Below are positions 7,582 through 15,003 of a DNA stretch of 41,872 nt, in pieces. The notes under the pieces were generated by a model. The model was given only the letters and a program-made list of their open reading frames with translations, was not told where the DNA came from and searched no databases. Source of the stretch: Leptolyngbya sp. Prado105 (GTDB lineage: Bacteria > Cyanobacteriota > Cyanobacteriia > Leptolyngbyales > Leptolyngbyaceae); NCBI GenBank assembly GCA_025454375.1, contig JALOOO010000042.1, positions 1 to 41,872 on the forward strand, given 5' to 3'. Numbering within the stretch: position 1 is the first letter of the stretch; every line of letters starts with the position of its first letter. Made by a program: the position numbers and the translations under genes.

Positions 7582-7772
7582 GAGGACTCACTTGAAAGGA
7601 TGCACCTGAACACCTTGACTGGCAAGTTGTTGATTCTGACTCCAGCGGGCTGAACTGCCATATAGCAAAGCGATTTCAAAATGAGACTTAGCGGCTTACC
7701 ACAAGAGAAAGAAATCCCAAAAGTTATGAGTTCGAGCGAGCAGTATGATTGCATATTCACACATCCATAACA

Positions 7773-8630
7773 TTACCTCCCTAACCTAACTTCTTGATCT
7801 TCCTGTAGAAAGACGAATGCTGCCATTTTAAGCGCAAAGCTTGTGACTTCGTAGGCTTTATCTTCTCCTAAATCAAAGGTCAAATTTTTACGGAATACTT
7901 CATTAGTTTCATTTTTGGAAAGGACATCAGTAACAATTTTTGATAACTTCGCGTCTGGTGCAAGATGATCGAGTCGAGGTAATGGCGGAGAACCACTTTG
8001 CAAGACATTTAGGCTGTTTTTAAACATATACACACAAAGCAAGGTAATTTCTTTCTCTCTCTCTGGAGGAAGATTTTTTTGGTCTGCTGCTTGGGCGCAT
8101 TTCAGCCCAACCGCTTCGGCGGAAGTGTACTGTAGCTGAGAAATTTTTTGCTGATTCTGAGGTGCTGTTGCTGATCGAGTTTGTTTCGCGGAATCTGCTG
8201 TGAAAATGCCGCGTGCTCGATTAACTTGATAAGTGCCGCTTTCCAAAGATTTACTGTCTGGTGAAAGAACTGCACTAGCTGTGAATTTCCAACCCCGATC
8301 AAATCCGCAACCTGGATCAGGATCGTTTGAGACAAAGCTCAACAGCAGAGTCCGGTCTTGCCTTGTGCCTGTGAAATTTCCTGCACCACATAGGGTTTGC
8401 TTGCCTGGGTCATTTGTAAAGTTGATATATCCAGAGATTCGATTTTGCGGTTCAAACACAATGTCAATCGTGACCTTGCCGCTTAGAGCATAAGTGGTAT
8501 TTGTAAATGGTCCAGAGTATCTGATGCGCTGACCAGACTGTATTGCAGATTGAGCTAAAGCTGGGTTTGGCATTGAAGCGATGAGTACACATGATAGCAA
8601 AGATCCGATCGTCAAGGAAATTTGATGCAC
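7773..8630 (-). CDS. Secreted hypothetical protein
   Basis: A 285-residue protein with a signal peptide (hydrophobic core SLLSCVLIASMPNPA, cleavage near ALAQS at about 26). It starts with GTG at 8630, supported by an AGGGA about nine bases upstream. The first mature half (about residues 30-145) reads like a beta-rich domain with paired cysteines (near 81 and 107) and repeated aromatic/Thr strands. A low-complexity linker follows, then a helical C-terminal half with two cysteines (about 176 and 198) and a regular amphipathic pattern. I do not recognise either domain. It stands alone on the minus strand beside the IS, so the cluster of damaged secreted genes ends here. Confidence 0.75.
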   Translation of the reverse strand: MHQISLTIGSLLSCVLIASMPNPALAQSAIQSGQRIRYSGPFTNTTYALSGKVTIDIVFEPQNRISGYINFTNDPGKQTLCGAGNFTGTRQDRTLLLSFVSNDPDPGCGFDRGWKFTASAVLSPDSKSLESGTYQVNRARGIFTADSAKQTRSATAPQNQQKISQLQYTSAEAVGLKCAQAADQKNLPPEREKEITLLCVYMFKNSLNVLQSGSPPLPRLDHLAPDAKLSKIVTDVLSKNETNEVFRKNLTFDLGEDKAYEVTSFALKMAAFVFLQEDQEVRLGR

Positions 8631-8804
8631 TTGTAGCTTCCCTCTGAATAAGTTGATTTGTGCGATAGCGGCAAAACTGATTTAAATTAGGCTTTAGATA
8701 CCTGTTGTGATCTGCTCTAAAGGCAAAGCAAGAAGTATAGAAACAGACTTCTGAAACATGTTAGGCTTCTGAAACTTGAAGCTTGGAATGGGAACGATCG
8801 ATTG

Positions 8805-8831
8805 TAGGAGTAAGGGTCTGCCTCACTCCTA
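8805..8831 (-). terminator. Stem-loop after the 203-aa secreted gene
   Basis: TAGGAGTAAGG (8805-8815) and CCTCACTCCTA (8821-8831) form an 11-bp stem with one mismatch and a 5-base loop, 13 bases past the stop of the minus-strand gene at 8845. A weak or U-poor terminator is likely. Confidence 0.6.
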
Positions 8832-8844
8832 AGCGATTTAGGAT

Positions 8845-9456
8845 TTAACAGCCGTACGCCGCGCCCCCGTGACAGTTTCCATAGAATCCACTACTGGACG
8901 CAGGAGGCGCAGACTCAGGCGCAGAGGGTTGACCAAAGCGAGCCTCATCCTGCTGTCTGATCAATTCGTCTTGAGCAAAGTCTCGACCAGAAGGCGATCC
9001 TGCTGAGAACCCGCCACCGCCAAGCATTGCCCCAAAGACAGTTTCCAGAAACTGCAATTGCGCTCTCCGCTGTGCTTCTTTTTGTGCAAGATAGGCTTTC
9101 TTTTGTTCGGGGGTGAGGCTTTCAAAGTAGCGCCGCTCTTGTTCTCGTCTGATTGCTGCTGCTTGCTGACGAGCTTCGGCTCTTGCCTTTGCCTCTTGTT
9201 GTCTTCTTTGGAAATCGAGTTGACGATCGCGAATCCGCTGGTCACGATTTAGTCTTATTTGCTCAGCATTGCGTCGCTGTTGTGCCCATCTTCTTTGTAG
9301 CTCGATCCGATTGGCAAGGGTTGCTGGCGACTCAGCGATCAGGACTGGCTCATTTGAGCGAGATGAACGGGTCGGAGATGCAGATGCTGCGATGCCAGGG
9401 GCAAAACTGGACAATGAAACAAGTGCCAGGGTCGTTAAGCCGATAACAGATTTCAT
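8845..9456 (-). CDS. Secreted Gln/Arg/Ala-rich coiled-coil protein
   Basis: A 203-residue protein with a signal peptide (LTTLALVSLSSFAPGIAAS, cleavage near 24-26). Residues about 45-135 form a long, highly charged helix rich in Q, R, A and E (for example RRQQEAKARAEARQQ), probably a coiled coil. The C-terminal 50 residues are Gly/Ser/Pro-rich and finish with a short Gly/Tyr/Cys tail. The low-complexity composition prevents family assignment. It follows the TPR-CHAT gene on the same strand after 103 bases and has a hairpin downstream. It could belong to the CHAT transcript, but the gap makes this uncertain. Confidence 0.7.
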   Translation of the reverse strand: MKSVIGLTTLALVSLSSFAPGIAASASPTRSSRSNEPVLIAESPATLANRIELQRRWAQQRRNAEQIRLNRDQRIRDRQLDFQRRQQEAKARAEARQQAAAIRREQERRYFESLTPEQKKAYLAQKEAQRRAQLQFLETVFGAMLGGGGFSAGSPSGRDFAQDELIRQQDEARFGQPSAPESAPPASSSGFYGNCHGGAAYGC

Positions 9457-9559
9457 GATTGAGTGTTCCTTAATCTCGAAGGGGTAACGTTAAAACTCTG
9501 AGTATCTTTGTGTCTTCACTCCATTAATCAGGCGATCGCGTATCGTTTTACACGTCTGC

Positions 9560-11875
9560 TCAAAATATTTTTTGAGAGAGTGGACTCCAATCGCCAGAGT
9601 GAAAGAATCCAGCCCAATAGTGCGGGTGACTGAATCGACCCGACTTCAGCATCGTGCGCTGAGTCTCTTGAAGGGCAATACTTCGACTTTCGCCTTGTAG
9701 CAATCGGTTATAGTAACTGCTCATCAGCGAATAGGTAGCTTGGTCATCGACATTCCACAAGCTCAAGACAAGACTTTTTGCGCCAGCGAGAATAAATGCG
9801 CGGCGTAGTCCATAGACTCCCTCACCGTTTTTAATTTCGCCGACTCCAGTTTGACAGGCAGAAAGGACGACTAATTCTGTTCCGCGCAAATTGAGCGTCT
9901 GAACTTCTAATGCGCTCAAGGCTCCCTCAAATTGGTTTGATTTGGGGTCAAATCCTGCTAGGGCAAGTCCAGATCGCAACATTGGATTTTCAACTGAGCT
10001 AGCAGGTGCGATCGCTTGAGCATAAAGCGGGGGAACTTGATCAGGCAGGAAAAAACCGTGAGTCGCGATATGAAGAATTGAGGGCGCTTTGGCTTGCTGA
10101 ATTGCAGCTTTGGTTGCCTGCTGTCGTGTCAGAACGGTAGCTTTTGGTAGAATCTGCTGAAGAATTTTGGCTTCTTCGGCAGTGCTGCTCAGTCGATCGC
10201 AGCACTCTAATAAATTAAGCCCGCTAGAGCGGCGACTGGCAGCCGTACTGGGTCTACTGGAAAAGTCGGGATCAGCGATGATTAAGGCATTCTGCTGAGG
10301 GCGATCGCTTTGAAGATATTTGAGTTGAATTAAGTCTCGTCCGCTACTCAGGTAGCTGATGTCATACGTTTCGACCAAATAGCGATCGGTTTCATCTACG
10401 AGGGCATCAAAGGGGAGCAAGTTTAGCTGATCATCGGGTGAGAGAAACAGTCTCTGGGTGTTGCCAAGTTTGGTGCGGATGGGACGAGTCAGCTTGGCTT
10501 CGAGCTTTTGTGCGACGGCTTTTAATTGAGCAACGTCAGAGAGCTTGTCATCTAACTTTTGCCGAAACTGTACAAGTAAAGAGTCGATTTCTGAAGCATT
10601 TCCTAGATCAAAAGTTTGGGCAGCTCCAGTTGAGGACAGTAAGTAGGCAGCATATCGAGGCGCACCCCAGCGATCTCGCTCTGCTAGACGGTAGGGGCGA
10701 TATTTAATGAATTCAACCAATGCACTGTCTTTGGGAAGAACTCTCTGAACAGCTTCCCAATCTGATAACCCTGCTTTTGCTTGAAGTGCCTGATTGTCAT
10801 CTGATTGCTTGATCGCTGCCTTACCTTCTAATCCGATCTGCTGCATGAAAGCGACATTACTATCTCGTTCCAGTCGCTTGATCCCTGGGGGAAATTGAGC
10901 TTCAATTATCAATTCCTGAGAGTATCGCTGAGAGAAGACTGCGAATGCCTTGCTGAGTAACTCTTGGCGAGCTTGTAGCATTGATTCTACTGAGGGCAGT
11001 CGCAGAGATTCTCTTCGTAAGAGGTCTAGGATTATCCCTTTACGATTCAGAACTGTATTAAGCGCAAGTTCAGTCGCTTTGCGATCGCTGACCTGCTGAC
11101 TGAACGAAATAATTGCACTGGTTGAATACTGGAAGTTATTGACGTAGGCTTGGTTTTCTTGCTCAGAAACGGTGCTAGACAATGCAAGTCCTAAAATCGT
11201 TTGTTCGATCGCAAATAAGCCTTCTAGATCTTTAAACTGATAACGGTTAAAGGCTTCGTCATAGACTAATTTTCGTCCTGAATTAAGGGTACTAAATAAG
11301 AGACTTTCTCCAGATCCAGCCTCATTTTTGATTCTTTGCTGGATTGCTTGTGAATTTTCATCTTGGGGTAGAGGTGGCTCAACCCCAGCGATATCTGTCT
11401 GAGTCTTCTTAATCGCTGAGATCGCTTGTTCAATGTAGGGCTGAAATTTGCCTTGCTCAGCTAGAAAGCTAGGATCGAGTAACACGATCGAGATTAACGT
11501 CTTGAGTTCTAGCCATGTGTTTTGAGTATCACGGCTCATCGAAAGAGCTTGCTCTAAATGTTCCAGTGCAGATTGCTGATCTGATCGATTTGTGATGCCA
11601 GCAGCACTAAGTTTGACATAGGCATTACCTAACATCCAGCGTGCCTCTGCGATCATTTGGCGATCGCGACTTTTTTCGTAGCTTGTGAGGGCTTTTTGAT
11701 AAAGCACAATTGCCTGACTAAACTTGCCCTGCTTTTCTAATTGCTGCGCCTGCTCAAGCCACTGTAGACCCTCATTCATAACTTGAGCTTCTACCTTTAA
11801 AGGCTGTATACCAATCACTGGACTGATTGCTGGAATCAATATTAAGGTCAGTGCTTCACAGGCTAATTTACGCAT
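9560..11875 (-). CDS. Secreted TPR-CHAT protease-like protein
   Basis: A 771-residue protein. A signal peptide or N-terminal anchor (ALTLILIPAISPVIGI) is followed by TPR-like helices (WLEQAQQLEKQGKFSQAIVLYQ) and a long helical middle. The C-terminal third is a CHAT domain, a caspase-like cysteine protease fold. Its catalytic dyad is visible as the H of LHIATHGFF (near residue 608) and the C of VLSACQTGVGE (near 673), followed by the usual GVYGLRRAFILAGAKSLVLSLW stretch. CHAT proteases such as the TPR-CHAT of gRAMP/Craspase cleave specific partner proteins. It is expressed behind the DUF928 gene with only 5 bases between them. The substrate is unknown; the sigma/DUF1822/CHASE2 genes across the shared promoter are plausible pathway partners. 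Confidence 0.9.
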   Translation of the reverse strand: MRKLACEALTLILIPAISPVIGIQPLKVEAQVMNEGLQWLEQAQQLEKQGKFSQAIVLYQKALTSYEKSRDRQMIAEARWMLGNAYVKLSAAGITNRSDQQSALEHLEQALSMSRDTQNTWLELKTLISIVLLDPSFLAEQGKFQPYIEQAISAIKKTQTDIAGVEPPLPQDENSQAIQQRIKNEAGSGESLLFSTLNSGRKLVYDEAFNRYQFKDLEGLFAIEQTILGLALSSTVSEQENQAYVNNFQYSTSAIISFSQQVSDRKATELALNTVLNRKGIILDLLRRESLRLPSVESMLQARQELLSKAFAVFSQRYSQELIIEAQFPPGIKRLERDSNVAFMQQIGLEGKAAIKQSDDNQALQAKAGLSDWEAVQRVLPKDSALVEFIKYRPYRLAERDRWGAPRYAAYLLSSTGAAQTFDLGNASEIDSLLVQFRQKLDDKLSDVAQLKAVAQKLEAKLTRPIRTKLGNTQRLFLSPDDQLNLLPFDALVDETDRYLVETYDISYLSSGRDLIQLKYLQSDRPQQNALIIADPDFSSRPSTAASRRSSGLNLLECCDRLSSTAEEAKILQQILPKATVLTRQQATKAAIQQAKAPSILHIATHGFFLPDQVPPLYAQAIAPASSVENPMLRSGLALAGFDPKSNQFEGALSALEVQTLNLRGTELVVLSACQTGVGEIKNGEGVYGLRRAFILAGAKSLVLSLWNVDDQATYSLMSSYYNRLLQGESRSIALQETQRTMLKSGRFSHPHYWAGFFHSGDWSPLSQKIF

Positions 11876-11880
11876 GATAT

Positions 11881-12636
11881 TTACAGAGGACTATGAGTGA
11901 GATCCTCAAGCCCAATCTCGCCCAGTAAGTCATTCCAACTGGCTTGATGAGCATTGGGATCACGTTGATAAAGGGTTGCAAGTATCGATAAGCTATCGAG
12001 CCAGATCCCATTTTGAGCGTACAAATCAATCTGTTGAGTTGGAGACGATGCGTTGAGTTGGGTTCGCAAATCAGGAGATATGGGAGCAAGCTGAACCCAT
12101 CCACTGAGCGGCTCCAGACGCTTACGGATTTCCGGCGAAATCGGATCAGCAGGACGCAACGACCAACGATATAGAGTATTCGGTTGAAGCCCTACAAAGG
12201 ATTTAGGCAGTGAGATCGAGACGAGTCCAGAGGGAGGGAGCGCGACAGATTGCTGGTAGATGGGCTTGCCGGATTGCTCTAGCTGAAATTCGAGGTTGAT
12301 CCCACGAGTCTGCTGAAGATACAGCCAAAACGTAGGATGAGGGGTCGCACTCAAAACCCAAACTTGCGGAATCGGTAAAAAATCAACAACCTTCTCAAAC
12401 TCAGGCACAAGAGCAGTAATTTGGGCTGCCTTGGCTCGGTTTTCAGGCTGACGACTCCCGATGCTACTCCGCTGCCCAGGGGTGCTAAGTGTACGCGGTG
12501 GCTTCGGGGGTGTAAAGCGGCGCTTAGAACGGGTCATTTTGACGACTTCAGCAGAAGCCAAGTTAGCACCCTCGATCGCACTCAGGCTAAATAGCCAAAT
12601 CGGTATCAGAAATAGAATTCCATACTTCGATCGCAT
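11881..12636 (-). CDS. DUF928 family secreted protein
   Basis: A 251-residue protein with an N-terminal signal peptide (GILFLIPIWLFSLSAIEGANLASA). It matches the cyanobacterial DUF928 pattern: an FTPPKPPRTLSTPGQRSS stretch near 41-58, ITALVP near 73-78, HPTFWLYLQQ near 99-108, then a beta-rich body with LQPNTLYRWSLRP. The function of DUF928 is unknown; it is often beside CHAT/TPR genes in cyanobacteria. The ATG at 12636 has a GAGGG a few bases upstream. It is the first gene of a two-gene unit with TPR-CHAT and shares its upstream region with the rightward sigma-like operon. Confidence 0.88.
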   Translation of the reverse strand: MRSKYGILFLIPIWLFSLSAIEGANLASAEVVKMTRSKRRFTPPKPPRTLSTPGQRSSIGSRQPENRAKAAQITALVPEFEKVVDFLPIPQVWVLSATPHPTFWLYLQQTRGINLEFQLEQSGKPIYQQSVALPPSGLVSISLPKSFVGLQPNTLYRWSLRPADPISPEIRKRLEPLSGWVQLAPISPDLRTQLNASSPTQQIDLYAQNGIWLDSLSILATLYQRDPNAHQASWNDLLGEIGLEDLTHSPL

Positions 12637-12825
12637 GACACCCTCGGTATATTTGGCTTGGAGCCGTTCGATGTCCTATGATTTTATACAGTGAAAGCTA
12701 AGTAAAGGTCAAGTCTTATTTGTCACAACTATTGAAGCGAATTCAGTTTTACGATTTGAGCAACGTGTAAATTCTTCTCATCTAGAGTGATTAAAGCGAT
12801 AGAAGGTTCTGCTGCGAGGAGTCAT
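12637..12825. promoter_or_regulatory. Divergent promoter region between the two CHAT operons
   Basis: 189 bases separate the DUF928 start (leftward) from the preferred sigma-like start (rightward). Promoters for both must lie here or nearby. I cannot fix -35/-10 boxes with confidence. An AGGAG at 12817-12821 is the ribosome-binding site for the rightward gene. Confidence 0.5.
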
Positions 12826-13977
12826 ATGTCCGAATTTGACCCAATTCAATCTGATCCAGAACAAATGGCAGTGACGATTCTCAGGCGTAACGCTCTATAT
12901 CGCTTACTTCATCGAAATCATCCTCCAGAGATCTATCAGACGATCGCTCAACGCGCTGAGCGACATTTGAGCTTGCATTTGCCTGATCTAACGCATTATT
13001 ATTCTCCAGTAGAAATGGAGCAGCAATTACAGCGAGTTTGCCTTGAGACTTGGCAAGCGGTTTTAGGAGAACCAGAACTCACTGCCCTAGCGATTCATGT
13101 TCAACAACAGCCCACTCGAAGTCTGTCTTTTCAAAAAGCGATCGATGTACTTCTACGGGCGTTTGCCGTGAGTCAGCGGATTAAAAAGCGACCCGATAGC
13201 CTCTCAGAGGAAGCTTACCTAGAAGCTCAAAATATGTTACAGCTTTGGATTTGTAAGAATATTTTCTCCTTTAATCCAGCACGAGGCGAATTTATTAAAT
13301 GGGTGAACTATCGTTTCGATCGCACTTTTTTACTCGAAAAAAAGCAAGCAACTTATCAAGATTACCGAACCAGTGATGATCTGGACAACCTTCCTGCGAT
13401 CGATCCAGCATCTTTTGAAAGTACGCTCTTAAACTGGCTGCTAGAAGATTACATCTTTCGGATTCCGAATCGAGATAAACCGGAAGTGACCTTTCTCGAT
13501 ATTGCGGTTGCCCGTATTCAGAATCAGTCCTGGCAAGCGATCGCGGATCGATTTAGCTTTAACGGGCTGTCAACTCCTAGTAATTTTTTCAAAACTTGGC
13601 TCAAGTATCTGACGATGCCTCTCATTACAGGACGCAACCAATCAAGCTTGTATCGGCTTCGGCTGTCCCGCTTTGAGAGTGAATCTTGGTCAACCCTTGC
13701 AGCACACTTTGAGATCGATGAAATTAGCCTAAAAAAACTGCATCAGACTCGATTGCAGCAGTTTCCGAGCTATCGAGATGTTACACGATCTGAGCGCTAC
13801 CGCATTGAGATCGAGTCAGCATCACAGGTGACATTTGCAGAAGTGGCTAAGACGTTACTGGAAGAAGGGCATCTTTGGCAAGAGCCTGCTCAGCGTTTCC
13901 AGATTGATCCAACGCGGCTCAAAATTTTCTATGATCAAACCCTAGAAGCTCTTTGGGGTCAGACTCAATTTGATTAG
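12826..13977 (+). CDS. Sigma-70-like protein of a CHAT operon
   Basis: About 383 residues from the ATG at 12826. I chose it over the GTG at 12787 because AGGAG sits 4 bases before it. A segment FNPARGEFIKWVNYRFDR (about residues 155-172) resembles sigma region 2 of ECF-type factors, and a later SWQAIADRF (about 235-243) and similar SWSTLAAHF resemble sigma-4-like helix-turn-helix segments. The protein is far longer than an ordinary ECF factor and may have duplicated helical modules. It overlaps the following DUF1822 frame by up to 8 bases, and the gene trio sigma-like / DUF1822 / CHAT-CHASE2 recurs in cyanobacteria. It could be a real sigma factor or only a derived DNA-binding scaffold. Confidence 0.75.
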   Translation: MSEFDPIQSDPEQMAVTILRRNALYRLLHRNHPPEIYQTIAQRAERHLSLHLPDLTHYYSPVEMEQQLQRVCLETWQAVLGEPELTALAIHVQQQPTRSLSFQKAIDVLLRAFAVSQRIKKRPDSLSEEAYLEAQNMLQLWICKNIFSFNPARGEFIKWVNYRFDRTFLLEKKQATYQDYRTSDDLDNLPAIDPASFESTLLNWLLEDYIFRIPNRDKPEVTFLDIAVARIQNQSWQAIADRFSFNGLSTPSNFFKTWLKYLTMPLITGRNQSSLYRLRLSRFESESWSTLAAHFEIDEISLKKLHQTRLQQFPSYRDVTRSERYRIEIESASQVTFAEVAKTLLEEGHLWQEPAQRFQIDPTRLKIFYDQTLEALWGQTQFD

Positions 13978-14989
13978 TCTTCACGATCTCACTACTCTTC
14001 AAAACTCCACAATGATTATGACCTCAGACCCTTTCACCCAGAACGTTCTACCGATTCCCAGCTTTCCCATTTGCATCACTGCGATCTCACAACAACAAGC
14101 TGAGCAAATGGCGCAGAGTGCTCCACCGCTAAAGCAAGCAATGATTTATCACAATGCTCTTGCAATCTTTGCGGTGCATCATTACCTGAGTTGTCTTGGA
14201 TTTGAACCCGATTTACAAGCGACTGAATTCCAAGATCCATTGCAGCGCTATTTGCTGAATAGTGCCGATGTATTGCTTCCTGGAATCGGTGCAATTGAGT
14301 GCTGTCCAGTTTTGCCACACCAAAGCCAAGTGCGAATTCCAGCAGAAACCTGGGGAGATCGACTCGTCTATATTGCAGTAGAAATTGATCTCACGACCCA
14401 TCAGGCAACATTACTCGGCTTTGTCGATCGCATCAACCCCAATACTGAGGACATCCCTTTGACTGCACTTCGAGGCGTTGATCAACTTCTAGACGTTCTC
14501 CATACTGCAAAGCCCATCCACATCAGTCTCCAACACTGGTGGTCTGAACAGTTTGGCTCCGGGTGGGCTGCGCTCAAAGAACTGTTCTCTCCAATCCCAG
14601 CACTTAACGCTTATCGTAGCTCTGAGCGGCTGGCACTCGCTCAACAGATGCGAGAATTTCTAGAGCCGCAATTCGTCGATCGAGTGGGAGGCTATCAAGT
14701 GATTGAATTGTCTTCTGAAAGCTCAATTGTCCTTGTACTTCAAGCAAAAACCAGTTCAGATCCTGAATTTGAACTCTCGATTGAAGCGATGCCGGGTCTT
14801 AATCAGACCTATCTCCCTGACCAGCTTAAACTGGCGATACTTGACCCCGATCGAGTTGAATTACTCATGGCAAGAACTCAGCACAAAAATCGCCATCTTC
14901 AGTTAGAATTTGCAGGATCTACGGGAGATAGCGTCATTGTCGAACTGAGTCTAGATACGGTTGAGTTTGAATGTAGCATCACCCTATAA
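13970..14989 (+). CDS. DUF1822 family protein
   Basis: About 325-339 residues. The start is unclear: a TTG at 13970 overlaps the sigma-like stop, and ATGs lie at 14012 and 14018 with no strong ribosome-binding site. The body matches the DUF1822 family: an N-terminal helix with NALAIFAVHHYLSCLGFEPDL (about 63-83), then ADVLLPGIGAIECCPV, a QVRIPAETWGDRLVYIAVEID strand region, and a C-terminal beta-rich domain. The family has no established biochemistry. Its fixed position between a sigma-like gene and a CHAT-CHASE2 gene suggests an adaptor or regulator linking the protease to the sigma-like protein, which is inference. Confidence 0.85.
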   Translation: MISLHDLTTLQNSTMIMTSDPFTQNVLPIPSFPICITAISQQQAEQMAQSAPPLKQAMIYHNALAIFAVHHYLSCLGFEPDLQATEFQDPLQRYLLNSADVLLPGIGAIECCPVLPHQSQVRIPAETWGDRLVYIAVEIDLTTHQATLLGFVDRINPNTEDIPLTALRGVDQLLDVLHTAKPIHISLQHWWSEQFGSGWAALKELFSPIPALNAYRSSERLALAQQMREFLEPQFVDRVGGYQVIELSSESSIVLVLQAKTSSDPEFELSIEAMPGLNQTYLPDQLKLAILDPDRVELLMARTQHKNRHLQLEFAGSTGDSVIVELSLDTVEFECSITL

Positions 14990-15003
14990 ACGGATTGCAG
15001 CGT

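Larger units (their letters stand above)
5965..7747 (+). pseudogene. Decayed secreted protein gene split by an IS element
   Basis: Left part: ATG at 5965 encodes a signal-peptide-like start (MKTQILFRGITAISRLLL, ending near AGAVPAP), then a TAG at 6055. Removing the IS and one target copy rejoins the frame exactly. The right part then reads through a TGA (7591-7593) into coding-like sequence, LDWQVVDSDSSGLNCHIAKRF, which resembles the WQVV-D-GLNCR segments of cyanobacterial SH3-like periplasmic proteins; it meets another TAG and ends at the TGA at 7745-7747. Several stops in an otherwise coding-like frame, two of them possible former Trp codons, suggest a pseudogene. The resemblance is by eye and could be mistaken. 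Confidence 0.5.
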
